Positions 1 to 8,811 of a stretch of DNA of 35,245 bases are shown piece after piece (the first letter of the stretch is position 1; each line of letters opens with the position of its first letter). Both the position numbers and the translations under genes were made by a program. The stretch is from Spirochaetales bacterium. GTDB lineage: Bacteria; Spirochaetota; Spirochaetia; SZUA-6; RPPD01. The stretch spans positions 1-35,245 of the forward strand of contig JAFGJO010000026.1 in assembly GCA_016929065.1 (NCBI GenBank). Reading direction: 5' to 3'. The notes under the pieces are model-generated. The model ran no database searches. It saw only the letters and a list, made by a program, of their open reading frames with translations, and was not told where the DNA came from.

Positions 1-128
1 ATTGGTTAAAAAATGGTACATGCCGGCACGGATAGGTTATAACAATTCATATCATTTTATTTGAAATTAGACCTGTAATATGTGTGCGTTCCCATCTTCC
101 TGATCCGGCTGAATTGTGCTAATGTCCT
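1..128. other. Left-edge intergenic sequence
   Basis: No gene is seen here. Positions 35-58 match 29345-29368 at about 22 of 24 bases (shared core GGTTATAACAATTC followed by TCATTTT). The right-hand site is the boundary of a small element with inverted ends, so this may be the edge of a related element. The sequence is AT-rich, so chance is not excluded. No convincing Shine-Dalgarno sequence precedes the folC start. Confidence 0.35.
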
Positions 129-1460
129 GTGGTGGACGCAATTTCAACATACCAGCAGGCAGAAGACTACCTGTATAAATTTATCAATCTGGAAATCCGG
201 CAGACACCCTACACAAAACGGGCATATCGTCTGGACCGGATGGAAGCGTTTTTGGCCTTTGCCGGAAACCCGCATTATGGTGCACAATGTGTCCATATTG
301 CCGGTTCCAAAGGCAAGGGCTCAACAGCCCTGTTTATTGCGGCACTCATAAAGGAAAAAGGATACAGGGTGGGACTGTATACGTCACCGCATATTATTCA
401 TTTACGTGAACGAATTCAAATTGATCAAAAGCCGATATCCAAAGAATTGTTTATCAGGCTTGTCCGGCAGGTTGAGACAATATTATCCAGACACCCGGCT
501 GGGGATTTTCCCGGAGAGATTCAGCCGACTTTTTTCGAAATAATAACCCTGATCGGGTTTTTGGCATTCAAAGAATCCGGGTGCGACTATTGGGTATTGG
601 AAACAGGCCTTGGGGGAAGGCTTGACGCGACCAATGTCATTATTCCGCTGGTTTCTGTGCTCACCCCGATTGAATTTGAGCATGAAGATATACTGGGTGA
701 TACAATCGAAAAAATAGCAGCAGAGAAATGCGGAATTATCAAAGAGGCTGTTCCTGTTTTTTCCAGCAAACAGCTTCCGGCAGCGAAAAGAATAATCGAG
801 GAATCTTCAGAAAAGCAAAAGACGTCTGCTGTATTTTTCGATGATGCAATACAAAAACTGTCCTGTGTAATCGCCGCTCATGGGACGAAAATTGCCTGTT
901 TGTTTAAAAACGACATAACTGTACAGACAAAAATCAGAATGCTGGGCCAGCACCAGGCGGAAAATGCGATGCTGGCCTGTCTGGTGTTCGGGCAATTATT
1001 TGGAGTCATTGACAATGCTCTGGTCGACCGTGCTTTTTTTTCAGCCAGGCTCCCCGGCCGCCTGGAGATACTTCGTGAAGAGCCGATGCTGCTCATTGAC
1101 GGGGCGCATACGCCTGAATCCATCAAACGGTCAATACGGGTAATCAAGGCAATATCCCAAAAACCCAGAGTGCTGCTTTTTGCCTGTATCAATGGGAAAA
1201 AGTATAAGGAAATGACCAGGATCCTGGCCGATGAGTTTTCAAAGATAATCGTTTCAACACCGGGAACATTCAAAAAAAGCAATCCGGCCGAAGTATATCA
1301 ATTTGTAAAAAAAAAGCATGAGGATGTAGAATTTGTCGATGATCCGAAAGCGGCACTTTCTGCTGCTTTGCAGACCGGACTTCCGGTTTTCGCGCTGGGT
1401 TCTTTTTATTTTGCAGCAGAAATCCGCTCAGTATTTTTGAATAATTCCCGGGATTTATAA
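129..1460 (+). CDS. folC: Bifunctional folylpolyglutamate synthase / dihydrofolate synthase
   Basis: A cytoplasmic Mur-ligase-family enzyme that adds glutamate to dihydropteroate or tetrahydrofolate using ATP, completing and retaining cellular folates. The 443-residue length is normal for the family. The P-loop GSKGKGS lies at about residues 59-65 and is followed by the TSPHI segment. The middle has the LETGLGGRLDATN block and the EHEDILGDT...AAEKCGIIK segment. The C-terminal domain has LPGRLE and DGAHTPES, both family signatures. An in-frame stop at 120-122 limits the start to GTG at 129 or the adjacent GTG at 132, and neither has a clear ribosome-binding site. The gene stands alone and converges on the capA-like gene with only 29 bp between them. 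No terminator was found there. Confidence 0.93.
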   Translation: MVDAISTYQQAEDYLYKFINLEIRQTPYTKRAYRLDRMEAFLAFAGNPHYGAQCVHIAGSKGKGSTALFIAALIKEKGYRVGLYTSPHIIHLRERIQIDQKPISKELFIRLVRQVETILSRHPAGDFPGEIQPTFFEIITLIGFLAFKESGCDYWVLETGLGGRLDATNVIIPLVSVLTPIEFEHEDILGDTIEKIAAEKCGIIKEAVPVFSSKQLPAAKRIIEESSEKQKTSAVFFDDAIQKLSCVIAAHGTKIACLFKNDITVQTKIRMLGQHQAENAMLACLVFGQLFGVIDNALVDRAFFSARLPGRLEILREEPMLLIDGAHTPESIKRSIRVIKAISQKPRVLLFACINGKKYKEMTRILADEFSKIIVSTPGTFKKSNPAEVYQFVKKKHEDVEFVDDPKAALSAALQTGLPVFALGSFYFAAEIRSVFLNNSRDL

Positions 1461-1489
1461 AATCTGTACGCAGAATGCAAGCGAAGCGA

Positions 1490-2590
1490 TCAATGCAGAT
1501 ATTTCTCCATGGTGTTGAAAAAAGCGATGATAATTCTCAGACGGCTTTTGTAAAAATCCTGCCACTTTCCCGGTAATTTTGAAACTGAAAGAGACTCCAG
1601 GGTATCAACGATAGTATCATTTTCCGGCGTTTTGTAAACCGATATAAATACCGGAGTCACATTTGAGATGGAGGCTTTCCCCTGTGTATTTTTGGATATT
1701 TCAACCCGGAAAATTGCCGAATCCCCGGTAAGGGCACGGGCTGATGTTGCCCGGTCCGGAGTCAATCCGTAGGTTTGTCCCGAAATAAAATTACCGGCAG
1801 AATACATGATCAGGTGCCTTGCGCCATTTACATCTATTGTTTCATACGGCTGCAGGACATGCGGATGATGTCCCCAGATAATGTGTACACCTGCATTTGC
1901 GAGATCCCGGAAAAACATCTGTTTGACCGGGTCCGGTGTCTGGACATATTCAACATCAGCGTGAAAGGAGACAATAAACACATCATAATCCGGGGTTATT
2001 TTTTTTAACTCATCAAGAAACTGTTTCGCGGCTGTCTTGTTGTGATATTCCACCATATGGACATAGGGGGTGGATTGCGGGGCGTTTAAAAACTGTGTGA
2101 CGGCAAGAAACCCTATTTTGTATCCGTTTTTATAGATGACTTCCGGCGTGAATGGTTTTGAGGTATTCCCCCGAACGCCGGAAAAATACAGGTTTCCCTG
2201 TACGCGGTCTTTGAGCACCATCAGGGCAGTCAGGGTTTTTAAAACACCGATATCACCCTTGTCGTTTGCGTGGTTATTGGCGAGAGAGAACACATCGAAA
2301 CCGGCATTCACCGCAGCCTGCACATACGGTTCTTTGACATTAAACGACGGATAGGTTGAATAAGGGAGGTCATTGTTTATCGGAGTTTCAAGATTGCCGA
2401 AAGTGAGGTCATCAGCCTGAAAATAATGTTTTACCTTTTCATAAATTTTACTGTAGTCTTTCATTTGAAAGTTGACATCATGCGCCATAATATCGCCGAC
2501 AAAAGTGAGTTTCAGCTGATCCTCTGCAAAAAAAAACCCTGAGATACAGAGAAATATAATTAAGAACAGGCAGATTTTTTTATTATTCAT
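1490..2590 (-). CDS. Exported CapA-family (PGA_cap) metallophosphatase-like protein
   Basis: This 366-residue protein has an N-terminal hydrophobic signal segment (about residues 5-22, ending FFAED), so it should be exported. The rest matches the CapA/PGA_cap calcineurin-like fold: FVGDIMAHD near the start of the mature part, GNLETPI, LANNHANDKG, VSFHADVEY, WGHHPHVLQ and YSAGNFIS. These motifs carry the Asp, Asn and His residues expected to bind two metals. Family members are linked to poly-gamma-glutamate capsule synthesis. No capB or capC homologue is nearby, so the substrate here is unknown. The start ATG is the first codon of the signal peptide. Confidence 0.88.
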   Translation of the reverse strand: MNNKKICLFLIIFLCISGFFFAEDQLKLTFVGDIMAHDVNFQMKDYSKIYEKVKHYFQADDLTFGNLETPINNDLPYSTYPSFNVKEPYVQAAVNAGFDVFSLANNHANDKGDIGVLKTLTALMVLKDRVQGNLYFSGVRGNTSKPFTPEVIYKNGYKIGFLAVTQFLNAPQSTPYVHMVEYHNKTAAKQFLDELKKITPDYDVFIVSFHADVEYVQTPDPVKQMFFRDLANAGVHIIWGHHPHVLQPYETIDVNGARHLIMYSAGNFISGQTYGLTPDRATSARALTGDSAIFRVEISKNTQGKASISNVTPVFISVYKTPENDTIVDTLESLSVSKLPGKWQDFYKSRLRIIIAFFNTMEKYLH

Positions 2591-2702
2591 GAAATCGACA
2601 ATCCTTTTTTATGTGTACATAACAAATTCAATTTTATCATCATGTCCTGTTATATTTTCGAACAAAACAGTTATTTCGTTAACCTTTCGGCGGCTGGATT
2701 TA

Positions 2703-3218
2703 TTATTGAGCGCTGCCCGGGGTATCGATTCTGAGCAGTACAAGATTTCCTGACTTTTCGGTTGAAATGGTATACATCTGTTTCACCAGTGTGCCGTCAA
2801 TCATTTTATCTATTGTTACAGGTACGAAAAGGTTCGATTCACCGGTTTTAAAAGTATCGAGGATTGTCCGCCGTATAATACATCCATTGCAATGCCGGGT
2901 GTTGCCGCAACCGTCAGGCTGATCAGCATACACACATTCGAAAACTTCCCCTTCAAGCGATCCCTCGACTTCCTCAAGTGTTTTCTGAGCGGCAAACAAA
3001 CCTTTTTTGTTTGCTGAAATAAACTGGCCGCTTTCATCCATGACAAAAACAGGGGCATCGATCCGGTCAAGAAATTCATTCAACGATTCCCGATTTGCAT
3101 GAAAATGAATGTCTTTGCATTCTTCACAAATACCATGACTAATCCGGTAATGAGTACTTTCAAGATTTTCTTGAGATGTTAATTTTTTACCGCACCAGGC
3201 GCAAATGTGTTCGATCAT
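2703..3218 (-). CDS. Small zinc-finger plus PAS-domain protein
   Basis: A 171-residue soluble protein if it starts at MIEHICAWCGKK. The N-terminus has CAWC and, about 30 residues on, HGICEEC: the four-cysteine knuckle often found appended to bacterial PAS and GAF signalling proteins. A PAS-like domain follows (FLDRIDAPVFVMDESG, then ISANKK). Its later part is rich in cysteines (CVYADQPDGCG...HCNGCIIRRT), which could bind metal or respond to redox. It has no kinase or output domain, so it may work with a separate partner. An alternative ATG at 3290 has a possible AGGA site but adds an AT-rich hydrophobic stretch unlike the family, so I prefer 3218. It is divergent from pstS across the Pho-box region. 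Confidence 0.75.
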   Translation of the reverse strand: MIEHICAWCGKKLTSQENLESTHYRISHGICEECKDIHFHANRESLNEFLDRIDAPVFVMDESGQFISANKKGLFAAQKTLEEVEGSLEGEVFECVYADQPDGCGNTRHCNGCIIRRTILDTFKTGESNLFVPVTIDKMIDGTLVKQMYTISTEKSGNLVLLRIDTPGSAQ

Positions 3219-3278
3219 GATATTATATTGAATATATACAAAAAGAATCCAATATACAAATATCATTGGAGCAGGAGA

Positions 3279-3333
3279 TTGACAAAACATTAATTTAATC
3301 CTAACACAATATTAATATACTATTCTATATATT
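3279..3333 (+). promoter_or_regulatory. Putative Pho box and promoter of pstS
   Basis: Four hexamers resembling TTAACA sit at exact 11-bp spacing: TTGACA (3279), TTAATT (3290), CTAACA (3301), TTAATA (3312). A weak fifth, TTCTAT, is at 3323. A candidate -10, TATATT, is at 3328-3333. The layout resembles PhoP/PhoB boxes, where tandem hexamers with 5-bp spacers replace the -35. The same layout recurs before pstC, and a PhoB-type regulator is encoded in the same locus. Binding is inferred. Confidence 0.7.
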
Positions 3334-3416
3334 GCATATAAGGATACAAAGAGCTTTGTTGTGCGCGATAATCATTGTTTACATAATGATTAATATAATA
3401 TTAAGGAGGTTCATTT

Positions 3417-4265
3417 ATGAACATTCGAATGAAGACAATTTTTGTTTTGAGCATACTTGTACTCGCGGTAGTTTTTATTGCGGCCTGTGGAAAATCGGGA
3501 ACTGTGCAGAGCGTGAATTACGGAGGATCGACGACTGTGCTTCCAATTATGGAGGGCGCCATCGAACAGTTTCAAAAATTGTATCCGGCTGTTACCGTGA
3601 GTTACGAGGCACCCGGCTCAAGTGCGGGAATCAAGGGGGTCGCTGAAGGGACCTACAAGCTGGGTGGATCATCCAGAAAGCTCAAGGACAGCGAGAAGGA
3701 ATCCGGCATCCAGGCGACACCAATAGCACTCGACGGGCTTGCAGTCATCGTGGGTGGAAATGTTCCTGTTGCCGATTTGACAATTGAAAAAGTGGCCAAA
3801 ATATTCGCCGGAGAGACAAAAAATTGGAAAGAAGTCGGCGGGCCGGATATTCCAATAGTCGTGATCAACCGGGATGAGGCATCCGGAACAAGGGGTTCAT
3901 TCAGTGAGCTGGTGCTCCAGCATGTCTTGGGCAAAGATGCGAAATTTGTCGAGACTGCGATTATTGTGGAATCGAATGGAGACATGACGCAGAAAGTCGG
4001 GAATACTCCGAATTCAATCGGGTATTGCGGGTTCGGATACATTGATGCAGCCAAACATGCAGGAGCGAAAGAGGTGAGTATTGCCGGGATGTTACCGGAT
4101 ATTCGGAATGTCTATTCCGACAAATACCCGCTTTCCCGTGAGCTGTATATTGTGCATAAAGGAGACCTTCCGAAGGACGGTGTTGAACGGGATTTTGTGA
4201 ATTTTCTTCTCTCAAAAGACGGACAAAAAATAGTAAAGGACACAGGTTTTATTCCTCTTCCCTGA
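3417..4265 (+). CDS. pstS: Phosphate ABC transporter substrate-binding lipoprotein PstS
   Basis: The periplasmic phosphate receptor of the Pst importer, 282 residues. It has a lipoprotein signal peptide with lipobox IAAC (Cys about 24), so it should be tethered to the inner membrane. Phosphate-binding motifs of the family are present: GGSTTVLP at about 36-43, GSSAGIKG at about 67-74 and EASGTRGSF at about 154-162. TPNSIGY at about 197-203 is the conserved segment also repeated inside the neighbouring PstA. A strong ribosome-binding site (AAGGAGG) precedes the ATG. It is preceded by a hexamer array and followed by its own terminator, so it can be expressed at higher levels than the permease genes, as is common for binding proteins. 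Confidence 0.95.
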   Translation: MNIRMKTIFVLSILVLAVVFIAACGKSGTVQSVNYGGSTTVLPIMEGAIEQFQKLYPAVTVSYEAPGSSAGIKGVAEGTYKLGGSSRKLKDSEKESGIQATPIALDGLAVIVGGNVPVADLTIEKVAKIFAGETKNWKEVGGPDIPIVVINRDEASGTRGSFSELVLQHVLGKDAKFVETAIIVESNGDMTQKVGNTPNSIGYCGFGYIDAAKHAGAKEVSIAGMLPDIRNVYSDKYPLSRELYIVHKGDLPKDGVERDFVNFLLSKDGQKIVKDTGFIPLP

Positions 4266-4277
4266 GTTCTTGTTTCC

Positions 4278-4316
4278 AAAAAGGCTGGTTGGATTGTATA
4301 AAGACCAGCCTTTTTT
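4278..4316 (+). terminator. Rho-independent terminator after pstS
   Basis: A stem AAAAAGGCTGGT / ACCAGCCTTTTT (12 bp) with a 14-base loop ends in a run of six T. It separates pstS from the pstCAB-phoU-phoBR genes, which have their own hexamer array immediately downstream. Confidence 0.9.
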
Positions 4317-4317
4317 A

Positions 4318-4367
4318 TTGAATAGTTGCTAACAATAAACTAATATTCTATTAATATATTAATAACA
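4318..4367 (+). promoter_or_regulatory. Putative Pho box and promoter of pstC-phoR operon
   Basis: Five TTAACA-like hexamers lie at exact 11-bp spacing: TTGAAT (4318), CTAACA (4329), CTAATA (4340), TTAATA (4351), ATAACA (4362). A TATATT lies at 4355-4360. The distance from CTAACA to TATATT is 26 bp here and 27 bp before pstS. Ungapped, the two sites agree at 19 of 24 bases starting from CTAACA. It lies directly after the pstS terminator. Control by the PhoB encoded downstream is inferred. Confidence 0.7.
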
Positions 4368-4388
4368 CAACATGAGAATACTGATGCC

Positions 4389-5297
4389 ATGAAAGATATT
4401 TCAAGCCAAAAGAGCAAGGCAATTCGCTTCCGTGAAATAAAAGAAAAAACCATAAAATATGCTCTCCTTATGTGTGCCTTTACTTCGGTTCTCGCTGTTA
4501 TTATCATAACCATGTTTATCTTTTGGGAGGGGATGCCGCTTTTTGGATCGGTGAACCCGATTGAATTTCTGCTGAATCCGCGATGGGAACCCTCTGACGC
4601 AGTGAATCCTTCATACGGTATACTGGCGTTTATTATCGGGTCGGTGTATGTCACCGCGCTCGCACTTTTGCTTGGTATTCCCATTGGGATTGCCTGTGCC
4701 ATCTTTTTGGCGGAAATCGCCAAGGGACCTGTTGCCAAAGTGCTCCGGCGGGCTGTGGAAATACTTGCGGGGATACCTTCGGTGGTCTATGGTTTGTTTG
4801 GGTATCAGACAATTTGTATTTTTGTGCGTGAGTCGTTCGGGGGTACTGGGTACAGCGTGTTATCCGCAGCGATTGTCCTTGCGATTATGATCCTGCCGAC
4901 TATAATAAACATCGGTGAAATATCAATCAGGGCTGTCCCGGGGGAATACAGGGAAGGTTCACTTGCAGTTGGCGCAACACATTGGCAGACAATCGTGCGG
5001 GTGCTCCTGCCTGCTGCCCGCTCCGGTATCATCGCGGGAATTGTCCTGGGAACCGGCCGGGCAATCGGAGAGACCATGGCCGTGCTGATGGTCGCGGGAA
5101 ACTCGACTCCCATCCCTTTTTTGGTTACCGACAGTACCAGAACACTCACCATGAATATTGTCACTGATATGAGCTACGCCTCCGGTTTGCATCGGGTTGC
5201 ACTCTTTACAACAAGCATTGTTTTATTTGTGTTTATCATGATATTGAATTCAGTGATTCAGTTTCTAACCCGAAAAAGCAGGATGCAGGGTGCCTGA
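4389..5297 (+). CDS. pstC: Phosphate ABC transporter permease PstC
   Basis: An inner-membrane permease subunit of the Pst importer, 302 residues, a normal length. TM1 is at about residues 23-47 and is followed by a short loop with the typical FLLNPRWEPSD segment. The permease core then begins at about residue 78. The EAA-type loop that contacts PstB is visible at about 186-213 (EYREGSLAVGATHWQ ... LLPAARSGI), and GRAIGETMAV follows at about 223-232. It pairs with PstA to form the channel. The start has only a weak ribosome-binding site. Its stop codon lies just before the pstA ATG, so translation is probably coupled. Confidence 0.95.
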   Translation: MKDISSQKSKAIRFREIKEKTIKYALLMCAFTSVLAVIIITMFIFWEGMPLFGSVNPIEFLLNPRWEPSDAVNPSYGILAFIIGSVYVTALALLLGIPIGIACAIFLAEIAKGPVAKVLRRAVEILAGIPSVVYGLFGYQTICIFVRESFGGTGYSVLSAAIVLAIMILPTIINIGEISIRAVPGEYREGSLAVGATHWQTIVRVLLPAARSGIIAGIVLGTGRAIGETMAVLMVAGNSTPIPFLVTDSTRTLTMNIVTDMSYASGLHRVALFTTSIVLFVFIMILNSVIQFLTRKSRMQGA

Positions 5298-5298
5298 G

Positions 5299-7311
5299 AT
5301 GAAAAAGATTTCAACAAACAAAACAAATGCACGGTTATTCGAGAAGATTGCAAAGGGATTTCTCTGGATTGCAGCGGGAATGTCAATCGTTGTTTTATTA
5401 TGGATCATCGGGTCAATATTGTTCCAGGGATTTATTGCAATATCCGACCGTGAGTATCCAGTCATTGCGCGGGGAAGCATGACAGCGGCCTTTGATGCTG
5501 AACGAAAGTACACCGCTGCATTTTTAATAAACAGCGGAATTCGTACCGATGAACTTACTGCCCAGGATATTATCGATTTTTATTCACTTGAAAAAACAGA
5601 CTGGGTGATTTCGGCGCAGGATCTGGATGTCTCTTTGTTTTCCTATGAGGCTGAATCAGGATTGGTTGAATCATTCCGTGAAAGTGTATTTGGCGATGAG
5701 TTTCAGCTTGCATTTACTGCCCGGCCCGCTTCAACAGAATATGAGATGCTGGGTAACGTTGCTGCAACACCCGGTGCGATAGGATATATTGACTCCGGCC
5801 TGAAGGCTTTTGCCAAAAGCATGGGGGTAACTGTACTTGATATCCCGGAGGCTGAAAATAAAAAAATTGCCATAATTGTGAACAAAACCATTGGTATTTC
5901 CGAACTCTCGCTGCGACATGTTGTTGAAATATTTTTGGGGGATGAACGCAAATGGAACGAAGGCGGTGTGGATATCGTTCCTTATATTTATACCACAACA
6001 AATACGACTCACTCAGTATTTATTGCTTTGATGCAGGAGGGTATGTTCAAACGTTCCTGTACTCTCGTTGAAAGCGACCATGAGATGATCGAGAAAGTCG
6101 GTTCCACTCCCGGTGCAATCGGATTCATCCCCGAACACGCAATTGATTTGGCACGGCAAAACCCCAATGTAAAAATTGTTACTGTCCGGTCTGTTGCCCT
6201 GTTTGTCAATCCGGCTGTTATGGAGATAAAAGAATACCGGCAGCTGCGGCAAATTGCCGAAGCAAATGTTTCAAAACTTTTTAGTGGTGCCATTACAAAT
6301 TATTCCGAAATAGACGGCATTGATCTGCCTGTTGTTCCCATCCTGTACAAAGAATCAACCCGGATGGATAACGAGCTGAGGACAATACAATTCCCCGAGG
6401 GGTGGGAACATGGTGTTGACGCCATATCCGTTGAAACAGAAGCGGAATTTGTTACGACGCTGTCAAAAACCCCCGGCGGGATAGGGTTCGGCAATTATTT
6501 TTCGCTTCACAATACACTCGTTGGACAAGTGCTTCCGGTACGGCGTCAGGAGATAACACAAAATCTTACGTTTGAGTTTTTAACAGAAGCTCCCAGCAAA
6601 TCAAGCCGGGCTGGCGGAGTCTCCACAATTATCGGGAACACGATACTGCTGATTTTTATCACCCTTCTTTTTGCGGTTCCCTTCGGCATAGGCGGAGCAG
6701 TGTATCTGGTTGAATATTCACGGCAGGGCATGCTGGTAAATACCCTTAGATTTTTTACCGAAACCCTTGCGGGGATACCATCCATTATTTACGGGTTATT
6801 CGGATACATCCTTTTTCGAATCGTCTTTGGACTCCAGGAGGGAATATTGTCCGCCGGGCTCACTTTGATGATCATGATTCTGCCCACCATAATTCGTACG
6901 GCAGAGGAGGCCTTGAAGTCAGTTCCAAAGTCATATCGCTTTGAGAGTTTTGCTCTTGGCGCGACCAAATGGCAGACGATCCGCAGGGTAATCCTGCCTG
7001 CTGCATCACCCGGCATTGTCACCGGTATTATTCTGGGTGTTGGACGCGCAATCGGGGAAACAGCAGCAGTCTTGTTTACCTGCGGCTCCAGTTCGCGGTT
7101 TGTACTGGATCAGGGTGTTAATGTTGAGATGTTTACAAAATCAGCGCGGGTCCTCGCCCTGCATATCTTTTTTCTTTTCAAGGAGAGCGCGGGGAATGTA
7201 CGGGCGATTCACCAGGCATACGCAACATCAGCTATTTTGATTATCGTTATCCTTGGAATTAACCTGCTGACCGCCCAGCTTTTAAAAAGAATGAATTCAA
7301 TGCGGAATTAA
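5299..7311 (+). CDS. pstA: PstA permease with a large inserted PstS-like periplasmic region
   Basis: The second Pst permease subunit, but about 670 residues instead of the usual 280-300. TM1 lies at about 19-46. The permease core resumes at [15 protein letters not shown] (about 427) and continues to the end, with the EAA loop at about 545-575 ([10 protein letters not shown] ... ILPAASPGI) and [10 protein letters not shown]. Between them is a predicted extracytoplasmic insert of about 375 residues. It contains three repeats resembling half of a PstS: each has a hydrophobic strand, an IF/LFxG...W-type segment in repeats 2 and 3, and a TPGAIGY/F or TPGGIGF motif at about 157, 270 and 391. The SGTR phosphate-binding loop is not conserved in any repeat. 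An upstream GTG at 5290 is possible, but ATG 5299 has CAGGG at the right distance. The reading frame is open throughout and spacing to pstC and pstB is tight, so this is not an assembly join of two genes. Confidence 0.92.
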   Translation: MKKISTNKTNARLFEKIAKGFLWIAAGMSIVVLLWIIGSILFQGFIAISDREYPVIARGSMTAAFDAERKYTAAFLINSGIRTDELTAQDIIDFYSLEKTDWVISAQDLDVSLFSYEAESGLVESFRESVFGDEFQLAFTARPASTEYEMLGNVAATPGAIGYIDSGLKAFAKSMGVTVLDIPEAENKKIAIIVNKTIGISELSLRHVVEIFLGDERKWNEGGVDIVPYIYTTTNTTHSVFIALMQEGMFKRSCTLVESDHEMIEKVGSTPGAIGFIPEHAIDLARQNPNVKIVTVRSVALFVNPAVMEIKEYRQLRQIAEANVSKLFSGAITNYSEIDGIDLPVVPILYKESTRMDNELRTIQFPEGWEHGVDAISVETEAEFVTTLSKTPGGIGFGNYFSLHNTLVGQVLPVRRQEITQNLTFEFLTEAPSKSSRAGGVSTIIGNTILLIFITLLFAVPFGIGGAVYLVEYSRQGMLVNTLRFFTETLAGIPSIIYGLFGYILFRIVFGLQEGILSAGLTLMIMILPTIIRTAEEALKSVPKSYRFESFALGATKWQTIRRVILPAASPGIVTGIILGVGRAIGETAAVLFTCGSSSRFVLDQGVNVEMFTKSARVLALHIFFLFKESAGNVRAIHQAYATSAILIIVILGINLLTAQLLKRMNSMRN

Positions 7312-7325
7312 CTGGAGAACAGGAA

Positions 7326-8084
7326 ATGAATGATACAAAGATCAGTACACAAAATTTGAATCTTTTTTACGGGGATGTACAAGCGCTTCAGGATATTTCA
7401 TTTGATATGAATGAGCATTCAGTGACTGCTTTGATCGGGCCGTCGGGATGCGGAAAGTCGACCTTTTTGAGGGTGATCAACCGAATGAATGATCTGATAG
7501 ATTCGGTTAAAATTACCGGTACTGTCCTTTACAATGGCAACAATATTTACGAAGGCAGTTTCGATGTCATTGCACTCCGTAAAAGCATTGGGATGGTATT
7601 CCAGAAACCCAATCCTTTTCCCATGAGTATTTATGATAATGTGGCGTACGGGCCGAGGATTCACGGAATAAGAAAAAAAGACGAGCTGGACTCGATTGTT
7701 GAAAAAAGCATCCGCCAGGCGGCTCTATGGGATGAAGTATCGGACCGGTTGAATACCCCGGCTCTGGGGCTGTCGGGCGGACAGCAGCAGCGGTTGTGTA
7801 TTGCCCGCGTGCTTGCAGTGGAACCGGACGTCATCCTGATGGATGAACCCACCTCGGCACTCGATCCCATTTCTACTGCTAAAATAGAAGATTTGATCAA
7901 CGAGCTGAAGCAGATGTACACAATTATTATTGTCACACATAATATGCAGCAGGCAGGCAGGATCTCGGATGTAACAGGGTTCTTTTTGAATGGAGTTCTT
8001 GTTGAAACCGGGCCGACAAAGGATATATTTTTTAACCCGAAAGAAAAAAGAACTGAGGATTATATTTCCGGCCGTTTTGGTTGA
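7326..8084 (+). CDS. pstB: Phosphate ABC transporter ATP-binding protein PstB
   Basis: The cytoplasmic ATPase that powers phosphate import, 252 residues, the usual length. Walker [10 protein letters not shown] is at about 38-46, the Q-loop FQKPNPFPM at about 92-100, signature LSGGQQQR at about 149-156 and Walker [13 protein letters not shown] at about 169-180. The H-loop VTHNMQQA follows. The FQKPNPFP and THNMQQA segments are diagnostic for PstB rather than other importers. It starts 14 bp after pstA with an AGGA-type ribosome-binding site and is followed by phoU. Confidence 0.97.
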   Translation: MNDTKISTQNLNLFYGDVQALQDISFDMNEHSVTALIGPSGCGKSTFLRVINRMNDLIDSVKITGTVLYNGNNIYEGSFDVIALRKSIGMVFQKPNPFPMSIYDNVAYGPRIHGIRKKDELDSIVEKSIRQAALWDEVSDRLNTPALGLSGGQQQRLCIARVLAVEPDVILMDEPTSALDPISTAKIEDLINELKQMYTIIIVTHNMQQAGRISDVTGFFLNGVLVETGPTKDIFFNPKEKRTEDYISGRFG

Positions 8085-8111
8085 TAACGTGAAAAAAGGA
8101 AGGACAAGTTT

Positions 8112-8780
8112 ATGCGGCAAAGTTATACCGAGAAACTGGATGATTTGAAAATTGAGGTACTTCGGATGGGGGCATTGGTTGAAGACGCCATCACCAAAGC
8201 TTCCTATTCGCTTCTCAGGCAGGAGGTGTCTCTTGCCGAGGAGGTGCTCCGCAATGAAGAACATATCAATAAATATGAGACAATCATAGAAGATAAATGC
8301 GTGATTCTCGTTGCGACAGAGCAGCCTGTGGCACATGACCTGCGTTTAATTATTTCAACATTAAAATCCATACGGGATCTTGAGCGGATCGGAGATTATG
8401 CCGCACATCTTGCTTCTATAGCACGGAATTTAATCGGCGGAAATTTTCTGGAAAAATTTTCTCTGCCGCTGCACAACAATATTAAAAAAATGTTCGAGAT
8501 GTGTGTCGAGATGATAAAAAAAACAATGCAGGCCTTTCGTGAGGAAGATGCGGGGATTGCACGGGAAGTCATGGAGTTTGACGAGCAGGTAGACTCATTA
8601 TATCTTGATGTATTCAAGGAATTTCTTGGAGATATGAAACAGGATCCTTCATACGCACATCAGTTGAATTCATTGATTTTTGTGTCAAAATACCTGGAAC
8701 GGCTGGCAGACCATGTCATCAATATTTGCGAGGAAATAATTTATATCCAGACCGGTGAACGGGTTGAAAAACAAAACTAA
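8112..8780 (+). CDS. phoU: Phosphate signalling regulator PhoU
   Basis: A cytoplasmic all-helical protein of 222 residues, made of two three-helix PhoU repeats. Known members link the PstB/PstA transporter to PhoR and keep the regulon off when phosphate is plentiful. Family signatures are visible: RQSYTEKLDDLKIEVLRMG at the N-terminus, then QPVAHDLRLIISTLKSI and DLERIGDYAAHLA in repeat 1. LNSLIFVSKYLERLADHVINI is in repeat 2. The two E-R-x-(G/A)-D sites bind metal clusters in solved structures. It lies 27 bp after pstB, in the standard gene order. Confidence 0.95.
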   Translation: MRQSYTEKLDDLKIEVLRMGALVEDAITKASYSLLRQEVSLAEEVLRNEEHINKYETIIEDKCVILVATEQPVAHDLRLIISTLKSIRDLERIGDYAAHLASIARNLIGGNFLEKFSLPLHNNIKKMFEMCVEMIKKTMQAFREEDAGIAREVMEFDEQVDSLYLDVFKEFLGDMKQDPSYAHQLNSLIFVSKYLERLADHVINICEEIIYIQTGERVEKQN

Positions 8781-8811
8781 AATGTCCTGAACAGGCAGAG
8801 GATTTGTGTAA

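Noticed and set aside
5290-7311. PstA as an assembly fusion of two genes
   Set aside because: The frame is continuous, TM1 and the permease core fit one PstA split at its first loop, and spacing to pstC and pstB is normal.
7725-8336. 203-residue minus-strand frame across pstB and phoU
   Set aside because: It spans two well-supported genes on the other strand and has no domain.
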